Positions 9,700 to 19,134 of a stretch of 64,000 bases of DNA are shown in pieces. Location: NCBI GenBank assembly GCA_944322645.1, contig CALUPI010000008.1, positions 1 to 64,000 of the forward strand. The letters are read 5' to 3'. A model generated the notes under the pieces. It ran no database searches and had not been told where the DNA came from. It worked only from the letters and a program-made list of their open reading frames with translations. Numbering within the stretch: position 1 is the first letter of the stretch; every line of letters begins with the position of its first letter. This DNA is from an uncultured Ureaplasma sp. GTDB lineage: Bacteria; Bacillota_I; Bacilli_A; Mycoplasmatales; Mycoplasmoidaceae. The position numbers and the translations under genes are program-made.

Positions 9700-10623
9700 T
9701 TAATACTCATATCCTAAATATTTAATAACTTTTCTCTTAACAATATATTCAAATCTAGATTTTTTAACTAATTTTTTAACTTGATCATTCAAAGATTTAG
9801 AAAATCAAGAATTTTTATTAAATCAATCTACCATATCTAAAAAATCAATAATACTTTTAATTTGCATGTAATTTTGATCTTTAGCAATACCTAAATATTT
9901 TTTAATTTCATCATTAATTTTAAATCTAGAAACTAATACAAAATCATTGTGAGTAATCTTATTTCTAAACTTCCTTAAAATATTACAAATTCAAATAAAT
10001 GATTCAATAGTAATGTTTGCATCTAAACACTCATGGATTATTTGTTTTTGTAATCTCAAATCCAAATATTCAAATAAATTAATAATGGTACCAAAAGTTC
10101 AAGATAAAGATAGCGTTAATAATGGTGGTGTTTCTGATTTTAAATTTGTATTAATTGTACGATTAATATCAAACTTTGAAAATGATCTTAATAAATTGGA
10201 ATCTGATGATTGATATAAACTTAAGATTAATCTTTTTTTAGTTTCTAAATTAGAAATATTTAATCATAAAGAATTTTCATATGTTAGGATATAATCCCTT
10301 TCTAATTTATAAAATTTTAACAGTTGAGAAATGAGTATAGAATTAAATCTAGTCTCAAAATCTAAAATACTACCGAGTAATAAAATTCCAAGCTTCCGAT
10401 CAAATTTTGCAAGTTTTATTAACTCACTTGTGTCAATTTTGCCAACAAATTGAGAATTTGAATCAAGTAAACATGCAGCATATCCATTTATAACTCTTGG
10501 TAATCCATAGTTATAACAAAAAGAATCTAACTTCTTCTGGTTTTTAATTTTAAAACCTTGGTCAGTTAGTTTGGTAAAATTATAGTTGTACTTCTTATTC
10601 AAATCAAAAATATTTTTTTTCAT
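9700..10623 (-). CDS. Abi_2 (AbiD/AbiF-like) abortive-infection protein with HEPN motif
   Basis: A 307-residue protein, four TGA codons read as Trp. The architecture is that of the Abi_2 family: an N-terminal region with YNYGLPRVINGY near residue 40, a helical core (FDRKLGILLLGSILDFETRF, 74-93), and a C-terminal LRKFRNKITHND in which R220 and H225 form the R-x4-H motif of HEPN ribonucleases. Family members protect bacteria from phage by killing or arresting infected cells, probably by cutting RNA. The RNA-cleaving residues look intact. The gene is first in a two-gene operon with the DUF4011 helicase and shares a short divergent promoter region with tsaD. Family identity is likely from the motif and pattern; activity is inference. 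Confidence 0.78.
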
Positions 10624-10685
10624 TGTTTTATATATATTTATTATACATATAATAATTATAATTAAATTATGTTTTGGAGGATATT

Positions 10686-11636
10686 ATGATAATTTTAGGC
10701 GTTGAAACAAGTTGTGATGAAACAAGCATGGCAATTATAAAAAATAATTCACTTATTGCCCATTATACAACAAGTTCTGCAGACATCCAATCGCACTATG
10801 GAGGCGTTGTTCCAGAAGTTGCAAGTAGATATCATTTAAAAAATATTCATCATGTATTTCAACAAGTAATTTCAGAAGCAAAAATATCTCCTAATGAAAT
10901 TACACACATTGTTTATACAAATAACCCTGGTTTACCTAGTTGTTTACATGTTGGAAAGGTTTTTTCTAAAACATTGGCAAGTATAATTGAAGCAGAGCTT
11001 GTTCCAGTTAATCACTTATATGGACATATATTTTCTGCATATATAGAGTCAGGAAAACCAATGTTTCCAATGTTATCTGTTGTTATTAGTGGTGGACATA
11101 GTTCTATTTATCTAGTGAATAATTATGAGGATATACAAATATTAAATGAAACTCAAGACGATGCACTAGGTGAAGTATATGATAAAGTTGCTAGGGTGGT
11201 AGGTTGAACTTATCCTGGTGGACCAATTATAGACAAAAATTATAATGAATCTATGGCAACATTAGAATTTATGCAACCAATGTCAGCATCTGCGAAATTT
11301 AGTTTTTCAGGTTTAAAGACATCTATAATTAATTATGTCCATAATAAAAAGCAACATAATGAAAATATTAATCCTGTCCAAATTGCAAGTTCATTCCAAA
11401 AATTCGCAATTAATGATGTTATAAAAAAAATTAAATTTGTATTACAACAATACTCTGATATAAAATGCATATCTCTAGGTGGAGGTGTGTCTGCAAATAG
11501 TTTGTTGAGATCAGAAATTAAAAAATTCAATATTCAACAAATAGATATACCATTATTAAAATATACAGGTGATCAAGCAGGAATGATTGCATATTATGGT
11601 AATGAATTAATTAAATTTAGAAAAGGAATAAATTAA
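10686..11636 (+). CDS. tsaD: tRNA N6-adenosine threonylcarbamoyltransferase subunit TsaD
   Basis: Transfers the threonylcarbamoyl group to A37 of tRNAs reading ANN codons (t6A). The protein has 316 residues. Seen: the opening [12 protein letters not shown], the metal-binding NHLYGH (two His), GGHSSIY, and the C-terminal GGGVSAN and [11 protein letters not shown] 10686 is chosen because GGAGG stands 6 bases before it; a TTG at 10674 is in frame but lies before that ribosome site. metK begins one base after the stop. Partner subunits TsaB and TsaE are not in the window. Confidence 0.95.
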
Positions 11637-11637
11637 T

Positions 11638-12768
11638 ATGAATAAGATTTTATTTACATCTGAATCTGTAGGGCCTGGTCATCCTGATAAGATATGTGAC
11701 CAAATTTCAGATGCTATTTTAGATAAATGTTTACAACAAGATAAAAATAGCAAGGTTGCTTGTGAAGTTTTTGCATCAAATAGATTAATTGTAATTGGTG
11801 GCGAAATAACAACTAATGCCTATGTTGATGTTGTAAAAGAGGCATGAAATATCTTAATTCCCCTTGGTTATAATGAATCTGATTTTACAATAATTTCAAA
11901 TATTAATGCTCAATCTTCTGATATTAATCAAGCTGTATTTAAAGAGAATAATGAAATATGTGCTGGTGATCAAGGAATTGTTTTTGGTTATGCATGTAAT
12001 GAAACTAGTGAGTTAATGCCATTACCAATTGTATTAGCACATAAATTAGTAAAAAAAATTGAAGAAGCAAGACAAAATAAAGAATTAGATTGATTAAAAT
12101 CAGATATGAAGTCTCAAATTACTATAGACTATACAAATCCTTCAAATCCACAAATTGATACAATGCTTGCTTCTGTTCAACATTCAAATAATGTAGACTT
12201 AGAAACTATAAAAAAATTTATTAGTAAAAAAATGATTGAACTAGCAAAAGAATACAATCTAAATACTGATTTTAAACAAATTATTAATCCATCTGGTAAA
12301 TTTGTGATTGGTGGACCAATTGGAGATACAGGATTAACTGGAAGAAAAATTATTGTTGATACATATGGTGGTGCTGCTAAACATGGTGGAGGCGCTTTTA
12401 GTGGTAAAGACCCATCAAAGGTAGATAGAAGTGGTAGTTATTTTGCAAGATATATTGCTAAAAATCTTGTGGCTGCAGGATTAGCCGAAAAATGTGAAAT
12501 CCAATTATCTTTTGGAATTGGAATGCCAGAACCAATATCAATGTCTATTAATACATTCGGTACATCTCAATTTTCAGAGTCAGAATTAATTGATATTGTT
12601 AAAAAACATTTTAATCTTAAGGTAGATAATTTTATTAAAACATTAGATTTATTTTCACAACCATATATTAAAACTGCAACTTATGGTCATTTTGGAAGAG
12701 AAGATATAGATGTTTCATGAGAAAAAAAAGATAAAGTTTTAGATTTAAAATATTATAATAATAAGTAA
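11638..12768 (+). CDS. metK: S-adenosylmethionine synthetase
   Basis: Makes S-adenosylmethionine from methionine and ATP. The protein has 376 residues, full length for the family. Signatures: [19 protein letters not shown] at the N-terminus (ATP and magnesium site), [10 protein letters not shown] near residue 105 (family GDQG-FGYA), and [16 protein letters not shown] (family signature 2). It is coupled to tsaD by a one-base gap and followed by a 42-codon gene and a terminator. No SAM riboswitch is visible upstream; the gene is internal to an operon. Confidence 0.97.
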
Positions 12769-12792
12769 GTATATAAGTTTAAGGAGAATTTT

Positions 12793-12921
12793 ATGAAATT
12801 ATTACAAATTGAAAAATCACAAGTTATTGAATTAGACAAAGTAAGAGATCAATTAATTGAGCTTACAAAAACTTATATGAAATTATCAAATGATTTAAAT
12901 AATAATGAAAATAATAATTAA
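12793..12921 (+). CDS. small unknown 42-residue protein
   Basis: ATG 12793 has an excellent ribosome site (AAGGAGAATTTT). The peptide starts MKLLQIEKSQVIELDKVRDQ and has a helical, heptad-like core (VIELDKVRDQLIELTKTYMK) and an Asn-rich tail. It lies 24 bases after metK and ends 30 bases before a strong terminator, so it is the last gene of the tsaD-metK unit. Its placement, ribosome site and amphipathic helix support a real gene; function is unknown. Confidence 0.7.
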   Translation: MKLLQIEKSQVIELDKVRDQLIELTKTYMKLSNDLNNNENNN

Positions 12922-12951
12922 TTTTTAATTATAATTTTCAACATAATACAT

Positions 12952-12990
12952 AAAGTGTATCATGTTGTTTGATACACTTTATTTTATTTA
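12952..12990 (+). terminator. terminator of the tsaD-metK operon
   Basis: A perfect 11-base stem AAAGTGTATCA / TGATACACTTT (12952-12962 with 12970-12980), seven-base loop, followed by ATTTTATTT. Confidence 0.88.
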
Positions 12991-13011
12991 AATTAATTAG
13001 GAGAGCAATTT

Positions 13012-14370
13012 ATGACTGAAGTTAAAGAACTAGTAAATAAATACAAAGATTTGTCAGGTAAAAAAGTACAAATAGAAGGGTTTGTTAAAACAAATAGATT
13101 TAATGGAAGTATTGGTTTTATTTCAATGAATGATGGAACTTGTTTTGAGTCTATTCAAATTGTTTATAAAAAAGATAAATTATCTAATTGTGATGAAATT
13201 TCCCAAGCCCGTGTATGAGCATCATTGTTGGTAGAAGGTGAAGTTTTATTAACTCCAAATGCACAACAGCCATTTGAAATTGTTGCATCTAAAATTGAAT
13301 TATTAAAGCAAAGTGACGAAGACTATCCACTTCAAAATAAAAAACATGGTTTAGAATTTTTGCGTGATGTAGCACATTTAAGACCTAGAACCAAATTATT
13401 TAGTGCAGTTATGAGAGCAAGATCAGAAATTGCTTATGCTTTACATGAATTTTTTCACCAAAATGGATATGTATGAACTGCAAGTCCAATTATAACTTCA
13501 AATGATGGCGAAGGGGCTGGAGAAACATTTTTTGTAACAACTGATGATAAAGAAGATTTTTTTGGCAGAAAAGCATGCTTGTCAGTAACAGGACAATTAC
13601 AAGGTGAAGCATATGCACAAGCATTTAAAAAAATTTATACTTTTGGTCCTACATTTAGAGCAGAAAAGTCACATACTGCAAGACATGCAGCTGAATTTTG
13701 AATGGTTGAACCAGAAATTGCTTTTTGTGATTTACCACAACTTATGGAAATTGCTGAATCTATGATTAAACATGTAGTTAGTCATTACAAAAAAACATGT
13801 GCTAGTGAAATTGAATTTTTTGCTAAAGAAGTTGATAGTGATATTATAAAAAGAATTGATTATTTACTAAATAATAAATTTGCAAAACTTTCATACAAAG
13901 AAGGAATTGAAATCTTATCAAATGCAGTGGCTAATGGACATAATTTTGAAGAAAATAACATTTATTTTGGTATGGATTTAGGTAGTGAACATGAACGCTA
14001 TTTATGTGAACAAGTTATAAATGGTCCAGTGTTTTTATATAACTATCCTAAAGATATCAAGGCATTTTATATGAAACAAAATTCTGATAATGTAACTGTA
14101 GCGGCTTCTGACCTATTAGTGCCAGGTATTGGTGAATTAATTGGCGGCTCTCAACGTGAAGATAGCTATGAAAAATTATTAAATCGTTGTCAAGAATTAA
14201 AAATGGATATTGAGCCATTAAAATGATACTTAGACTTAAGAAGATATGGATACTTTATGTCTAGTGGTTTTGGAATTGGATTTGAAAGATTAGTAATGTA
14301 CTTAACAGGTGTTAATAACATACGTGACTCTATACCATTTCCAAGAACTCACGGTTTATTAAATTTTTAA
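13012..14370 (+). CDS. asnS: asparaginyl-tRNA synthetase
   Basis: Charges tRNA-Asn with asparagine. The protein has 452 residues: an N-terminal OB-fold anticodon-binding domain (1-110, [19 protein letters not shown]) and a class II catalytic core. Visible are the motif 2 region [20 protein letters not shown], and motif 3 [15 protein letters not shown] near the C-terminus, followed by [10 protein letters not shown], typical of AsnRS. The ribosome site is AGGAGAG before ATG 13012. Together with AsnA this makes the asparagine supply-to-tRNA route direct. pgsA follows after six bases. Confidence 0.96.
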
Positions 14371-14376
14371 ATTATT

Positions 14377-15024
14377 ATGAAAAATTTTAAAAAAAAATTA
14401 TTTAAAAAAGAATATATTCCTAATTATTTAACTGTTATTAGAATTTTGATTGTTCCTATTATAATTCCAATATTGTTAATTAATTTTGGTCCAGAAATAT
14501 ATTCTTTTTCTTTTAAAGATTCTATAATAGCGATACATTTAAATGTAATATTAGGTGTTATTTTGTTTATCATTGCCTCAGTCACAGATGCATTAGATGG
14601 TTTTTTAGCTAGAAAATATAAATGGATTTCAAATTTTGGTAAATTTTGAGATCCTTTAGCCGATAAAATACTTACAAATTCTGTTTTATTTTGTCTAGCA
14701 TCACCAAATATTAATCTTGTGCCCATTTGAATTCCAATAATTATGTTAATTAGAGATATTATTATTGATGGAACTAGAATGGTAGCCTCTAATCAAAATA
14801 TAGTTATAGCTGCAAATATATATGGAAAATTAAAAACTGTAAATTTAATGATCGCCATAATTATAATTATGTTTATAGGTGTTAACTATAACTTATCCAA
14901 CACAATATATTATTGATGTATACAAAATTTGCTTATGTATACTAGTTTAGTTCTTTGCATTATTTCAGGAATAATTTATATGTATAAATTTTATAAATCA
15001 AAAAAGGAGAATAAATATGAATAA
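14377..15024 (+). CDS. pgsA: CDP-diacylglycerol--glycerol-3-phosphate 3-phosphatidyltransferase
   Basis: Makes phosphatidylglycerophosphate, the precursor of phosphatidylglycerol and cardiolipin, in the membrane. The protein has 215 residues. The CDP-alcohol phosphatidyltransferase motif is complete: DALDGFLAR near residue 72 followed by GKFWDPLADK, giving the four aspartates. Five to six hydrophobic segments are present, and the start IPNYLTVIRILIVP is typical of PgsA. The 3' end overlaps the next gene by eight bases. Gene position directly after asnS without a terminator suggests cotranscription. Confidence 0.93.
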
Positions 15025-15619
15025 ATATGAGTCCTTAAAAGCTATATATGAATTAAAAAATGCCTTTATTGCAATTTTGTCACATCAATTTAATTCAATA
15101 AAAATTGATTCTAATTTATTGATTAATTATAATGTTGAATCATTAATAGATTTATTAATTAACAATGATTTTCCTATATATTCTGGATATATGGTAGAAC
15201 AATTAATAAATTTTAATGAAAATAAATTATTATTAATACAAGAAATAAAAGAAGACAAATTGTGTGTAAATAGTCTTAATAAAATTAATGATAAAGTATT
15301 TTTTTCAATCAAAAGTGCTGTTGACTTTATTGAAATGCTCTATTTAGAATTAAAACCTAAATTAGCAAAAGAATTAAAACATATTGAATCTACTAATAAT
15401 ATTTCTCAATCTTTAGATTTAGTTAATCCAGATGATAAGAATATTTTAATAACTGATGAAAAAAAATTAGATTCAGATATTTATATTTTTAATACAAAGC
15501 ACAATAAATTTATAAAATATGTTAATGTAAGGTTAATCAATAATAACAATAAATATTTTTGTTATATTGAATTGGACTTTAATAATCTTATTAATTTTAT
15601 AATAGAGAAAGATGTTTAA
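15017..15619 (+). CDS. unknown 200-residue protein between pgsA and gapN
   Basis: The ATG at 15017 lies inside the end of pgsA, with AAGGAG 5 bases before it, so translation is probably coupled. The protein is mostly helical and hydrophilic, with no signal peptide or membrane span. It has an N-terminal helix (YELKNAFIAILSHQF), a middle acidic, Asn-rich stretch, and a beta-like end (KYFCYIELDFNN). gapN starts two bases after the stop. I recognise no family. Confidence 0.75.
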   Translation: MNKYESLKAIYELKNAFIAILSHQFNSIKIDSNLLINYNVESLIDLLINNDFPIYSGYMVEQLINFNENKLLLIQEIKEDKLCVNSLNKINDKVFFSIKSAVDFIEMLYLELKPKLAKELKHIESTNNISQSLDLVNPDDKNILITDEKKLDSDIYIFNTKHNKFIKYVNVRLINNNNKYFCYIELDFNNLINFIIEKDV

Positions 15620-15621
15620 TA

Positions 15622-17046
15622 ATGAAAAATTATCCTATTTTAATTAATGGGTCATTAGTTGACTCAAGTGAAAAAATAATAATTAATTCACCAATTAATA
15701 ATATGCCATATGCAACTGTACCATATATTCATGAAGAAAATATTGTTAGTGCTGCAATGAGTGCTGCTCATTTATCATTCAAAAATTGATCAGTAACCAC
15801 ATTTGAATTTAGAAAAAATTTATTATTAAAATTTAAAGAATTAGTATTAGCAAATATAGATGAATTAAGTCAGATATTAGTTAATGAAATTTCTAAATCA
15901 TATAATGATTCTAAAACAGAAATTATTAGAACTATGGAATATTTAGATGAAACTATTTTTCAATATGAAAAATTACAAAATAATCCAATGATTATTGATG
16001 AAAATATTCATAAAATTAAGGGTAAAACTGGAAAATTTATAAGAGAACCATTAGGAGTTGTTCTTGCTATCAGTCCATTCAATTATCCTTTTAATTTGTT
16101 ATTAGCCAAGCTTGTACCAGCTTTAATATCTGGGAATACAGTTGTTTATAAACCAGCAACTCAAGGAAGTATTATTGGAGCACGGATTAGTCAATTATTC
16201 AATGATGCAGGTTTTCCTGATGGTGTTATTAATTGTGTTGTTGGTAAAGGTAGTAAAATTGGTGACTTACTAATTAGTCATAAATATGTAAACATAATTT
16301 CTTTTACAGGTAGTGCAAGAGTTGGAAATCATATAAGTGATGTATGTCATAAAATTCCATTAGTATTAGAAATGGGTGGAAAAGATCCTGCTATTATCCT
16401 AGATGATGCTGACTTAGAGTTAGCTGCAAATGAAATTGTAAAAGGTGGATTAAGTTATAATGGTCAACGTTGTACAGCAATCAAAAGAGTATTTGTAACA
16501 CCTAAAAATCATTCTAAATTAATTAAATTAGTAGTAGATAAAGTAAAAAATTTAACAATTGGTGATCCTTTTGAAAATACTTTTATTACTCCATTAATTT
16601 CAAATTCAAGTGCAAATTATGTCATGGAATTGGTAAACGATGCATTAGCAAAAGGTGCAGTATCATGTCTTGAATTAAAACGTAAAGATAACTTATTATG
16701 ACCAATGATAATTGATAACGTTACTATAGATATGAAATTAGCATGAGAAGAACCATTTGGTCCAGTAATCCCATTTATTGAATTTAATACAATAGAAGAA
16801 GTTATTGAATATTCAAATAATTCTGAATACGGATTACAAGCATCAATCTTTACCAACAATATTGAATTAGCAGAATCAATTGCTTTAAAATTAGAATGTG
16901 GAACTGTTAATATTAATAGATCTTCATCTAGAGGACCAGATATCTTTCCATTTAGTGGAGTTAAAAATTCTGGTTTTGGTACACAAGGTATTTTAGATGC
17001 AATCTTGTCAATGACAAAAATAAAAGGTATTATATTTAACAAATAA
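15622..17046 (+). CDS. gapN: NADP-dependent non-phosphorylating glyceraldehyde-3-phosphate dehydrogenase
   Basis: Oxidises glyceraldehyde-3-phosphate directly to 3-phosphoglycerate with NADP, giving NADPH without ATP. The protein has 474 residues with the aldehyde dehydrogenase fold. The general base falls at E250 (LVLEMGGKDP) and the catalytic cysteine at C284 (NGQRCTAIKR), the same numbers as in Streptococcus mutans GapN, and the CTAIKR context is typical of GapN rather than other aldehyde dehydrogenases. FTGSARVG is the cofactor loop. In an organism with a reduced pentose pathway this may be a main NADPH source. A terminator follows. Confidence 0.93.
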
Positions 17047-17050
17047 TAAA

Positions 17051-17077
17051 AAAAACCTGCTAAAAACAGGTTTTTAA
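17051..17077 (+). terminator. terminator after gapN
   Basis: The stem AAAAACCTG / CAGGTTTTT (17051-17059 with 17067-17075) follows the gapN stop by four bases. The symmetric A and T runs mean it could also serve leftward transcription from the tRNA gene. Confidence 0.85.
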
Positions 17078-17085
17078 TTTAAAAA

Positions 17086-17159
17086 TGGAGCAGATGACGA
17101 GAATCGAACTCGCGTCTCGACCTTGGCAAGGTTGCGTTCTACCATTGAACTACATCTGC
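17086..17159 (-). tRNA. tRNA-Gly (anticodon GCC)
   Basis: A 74-nt tRNA on the minus strand. The acceptor arms GCAGATG / CATCTGC pair fully, the anticodon loop is CTTGCCAA giving anticodon GCC, the T arm carries GTTCGATTC, and CCA is encoded. The D arm has AGTTCAATGGTAGA. A possible promoter upstream is TTTACA (17185-17190) and TAATAT (17164-17169), with a rather short 15-base spacing. Confidence 0.96.
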
Positions 17160-17296
17160 ACATATATTATGATATCAAAATATGTGTAAATATTGTAAAA
17201 ACTTTTATTTTTATACTTTTGAATTATTATATAATTCAATAAAAAAATTTTTTATATATAAAGAAACATATTATAATAATTTAGTAGGTGAAAAAT

Positions 17297-17671
17297 ATGA
17301 TTAATTTTAAATATAAAGCTGGATTATATCCAACAACAATGCAAGCATGTTTTCGTGAATATAATGAAGATATGTATAAGAATGTTAAAGAAAACTTTAT
17401 TTCAAAGTTTAATCTTGCTGAAGATCCATATCAATCAAAAATTGATAGTATTGATAATTTAGAATTCTTTTTGAATTTTAATTCTTATGCAATAATTAAT
17501 AAAAATACTAATAAAGTAATTGATTTAGCATTTGACAATTTAATGGATTTTGTATGAATTTTACAAATTTACAATGTTGATGGTATTGAATTTCAAATTC
17601 CTGAAACTGTATATAAACAAGCTGAAAAAGATTTCAAATTATTATCAGATAGAATTATTAAAGCTGAATAA
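17297..17671 (+). CDS. unknown 124-residue protein
   Basis: A soluble-looking protein with no signal peptide or membrane segment, rich in Asn, Lys and aromatic residues (NFKYKAGLYPTTMQACFREY at the start; FVWILQIYNVDGIEFQIPE in the second half). AGTAGGTG ends 6 bases before ATG 17297; an in-frame GTG at 17288 lies within that ribosome site, so I reject it. It is a single-gene unit: divergent tRNA-Gly on one side, convergent amt on the other, with a shared bidirectional terminator. No family recognised. Confidence 0.75.
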
Positions 17672-17672
17672 A

Positions 17673-17710
17673 AAACAAAAAGTATGGATTAATCTCCATA
17701 CTTTTTGTTT
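17673..17710. terminator. bidirectional terminator between the 124-residue gene and amt
   Basis: A perfect 16-base stem (17673-17688 with 17695-17710; arm end AAAGTATGGA) with loop TTAATC. A and T runs on both flanks allow it to stop transcription in both directions. The amt stop codon overlaps its right arm. Confidence 0.88.
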
Positions 17711-19043
17711 ACATTTGGATTTTATGTTTAATTCCATCACTATAAGCTTGTTCATCAAAATACACTTTATCTAAACCGATAATTTGTTGTTTAGGTGTTG
17801 CTTCATCGTGTGTAAATTTAATTAAATAGAATATACCTAAACTAAATACAAATGTTCAAGCACATACTAGGGCAACTGCACCTAATTGCATACCAAATAA
17901 ATAACCACTACCTAATGAGGAACCAATATGTTGAGTTGGTCCTAAAATAACAGGGTTAACAGTTGTAGTCGCAAATGCTCCAACTAACAATGAACCAACA
18001 ATACCACCAATTCCATGTACTGGTCATACTTCTAATGCATCATCAAAATGTGTTTTGTGATTAATTTGACACATTCAGTAACATATTGTTGCTCCAACAA
18101 ATCCAATTACTAAACTTGCTCAAATTGGAACAAACCCTGCAGTTGGAGTGATTGTAGCAAGACCAGCAACACCTGCTGTTAATATACTAATTAATGATGT
18201 GTGCTTTTTAGTGATCTTGTCAAATATAACTCAAACTATCATTGCTATTGACATTGCAATAAATGAGTTTGCAAATGCAGATAAACCAGCACTTATTGCT
18301 CCATTTCAATTTATTGGATTATCTGATGGAACTAGACAAGCACCACCAACATTGAATCCGAATCAACCAAAGAATAAAATTCCAGCACCAACAGCAACTA
18401 ATGGAATTGAGTTAGGAGATAAATCTTCCTTACCTAAAATTTTACGCTTCTTTAATGCAACAACTGAAGCAATAGCAGCTAATCCACAAGTAGCATGAAT
18501 TACAATTCCTCCAGCTCAGTCTATAACACCATGTTGAGCTAAGAATCCGCCACCTCAAATTCAATGACAAACTGGGATATATACAAATAATGTAAATAAT
18601 ATTGTAAATATAATATATCCTCTAAAGCTTAGTCTATCAGCAAATGCTCCTGATACTAGAGCAGGTGTTATAATTGCAAATGCTAATTGAAATAAGAAAA
18701 ATAAAATAAATGGAACGCCAGCAGCATAGGAATTATTTGCAACAATTCCTAAATTATCTCATCCATTAGTAAATAATATATTTCTAAAAGCAAAATAATC
18801 GGCAGGATTTCCTATAAAACCACCTTGAGAAGTACCAAAGGCTAAACCAAATCCACCAAAAATTCATATCAATGTCACAATAGCCATAGATATAAATGAT
18901 TGAGCCATAATAGTAGATACATTTTTCTTACGAACTAATCCACCATAAAAAATAGCTAATCCAGGTACCATAAACAATACCAATGCAGTACAAACCGCTA
19001 AAAGTATAGTAGCTCCTACATTAATGTCTCCGCTTATAACCAT
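17709..19043 (-). CDS. amt: ammonium transporter of the Amt/Rh family
   Basis: A 444-residue channel with 11 predicted membrane helices that conducts ammonium/ammonia. Both pore histidines are present: in DWAGGIVIHATCG (first) and VWPVHGIGGIVGS (second). The N-terminal TALVLFMVPGLAIFYGGLVR is the classic first-helix block. No signal peptide is seen. ATG 19043 is preferred because GAAAGG stands 7 bases upstream; a TTG at 19058 is in frame. No GlnK/PII gene is beside it. Its likely role is to supply or release ammonia, and AsnA at 2535 is an ammonia-using enzyme in the same window. Confidence 0.95.
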
Positions 19044-19134
19044 TATAAAACCTTTCAAATTAAAAATATATCTTGAAAAAAATATTCAAAATATATAATG
19101 ATTATATACCTATTTAAAGTTTTGGATTTAAATA

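Noticed and set aside
10674-10688. TTG start for tsaD giving five extra residues
   Set aside because: GGAGG lies between this TTG and ATG 10686 and is correctly spaced for the ATG.
11638-11700. SAM riboswitch for metK
   Set aside because: metK starts one base after tsaD, so there is no leader to hold one.
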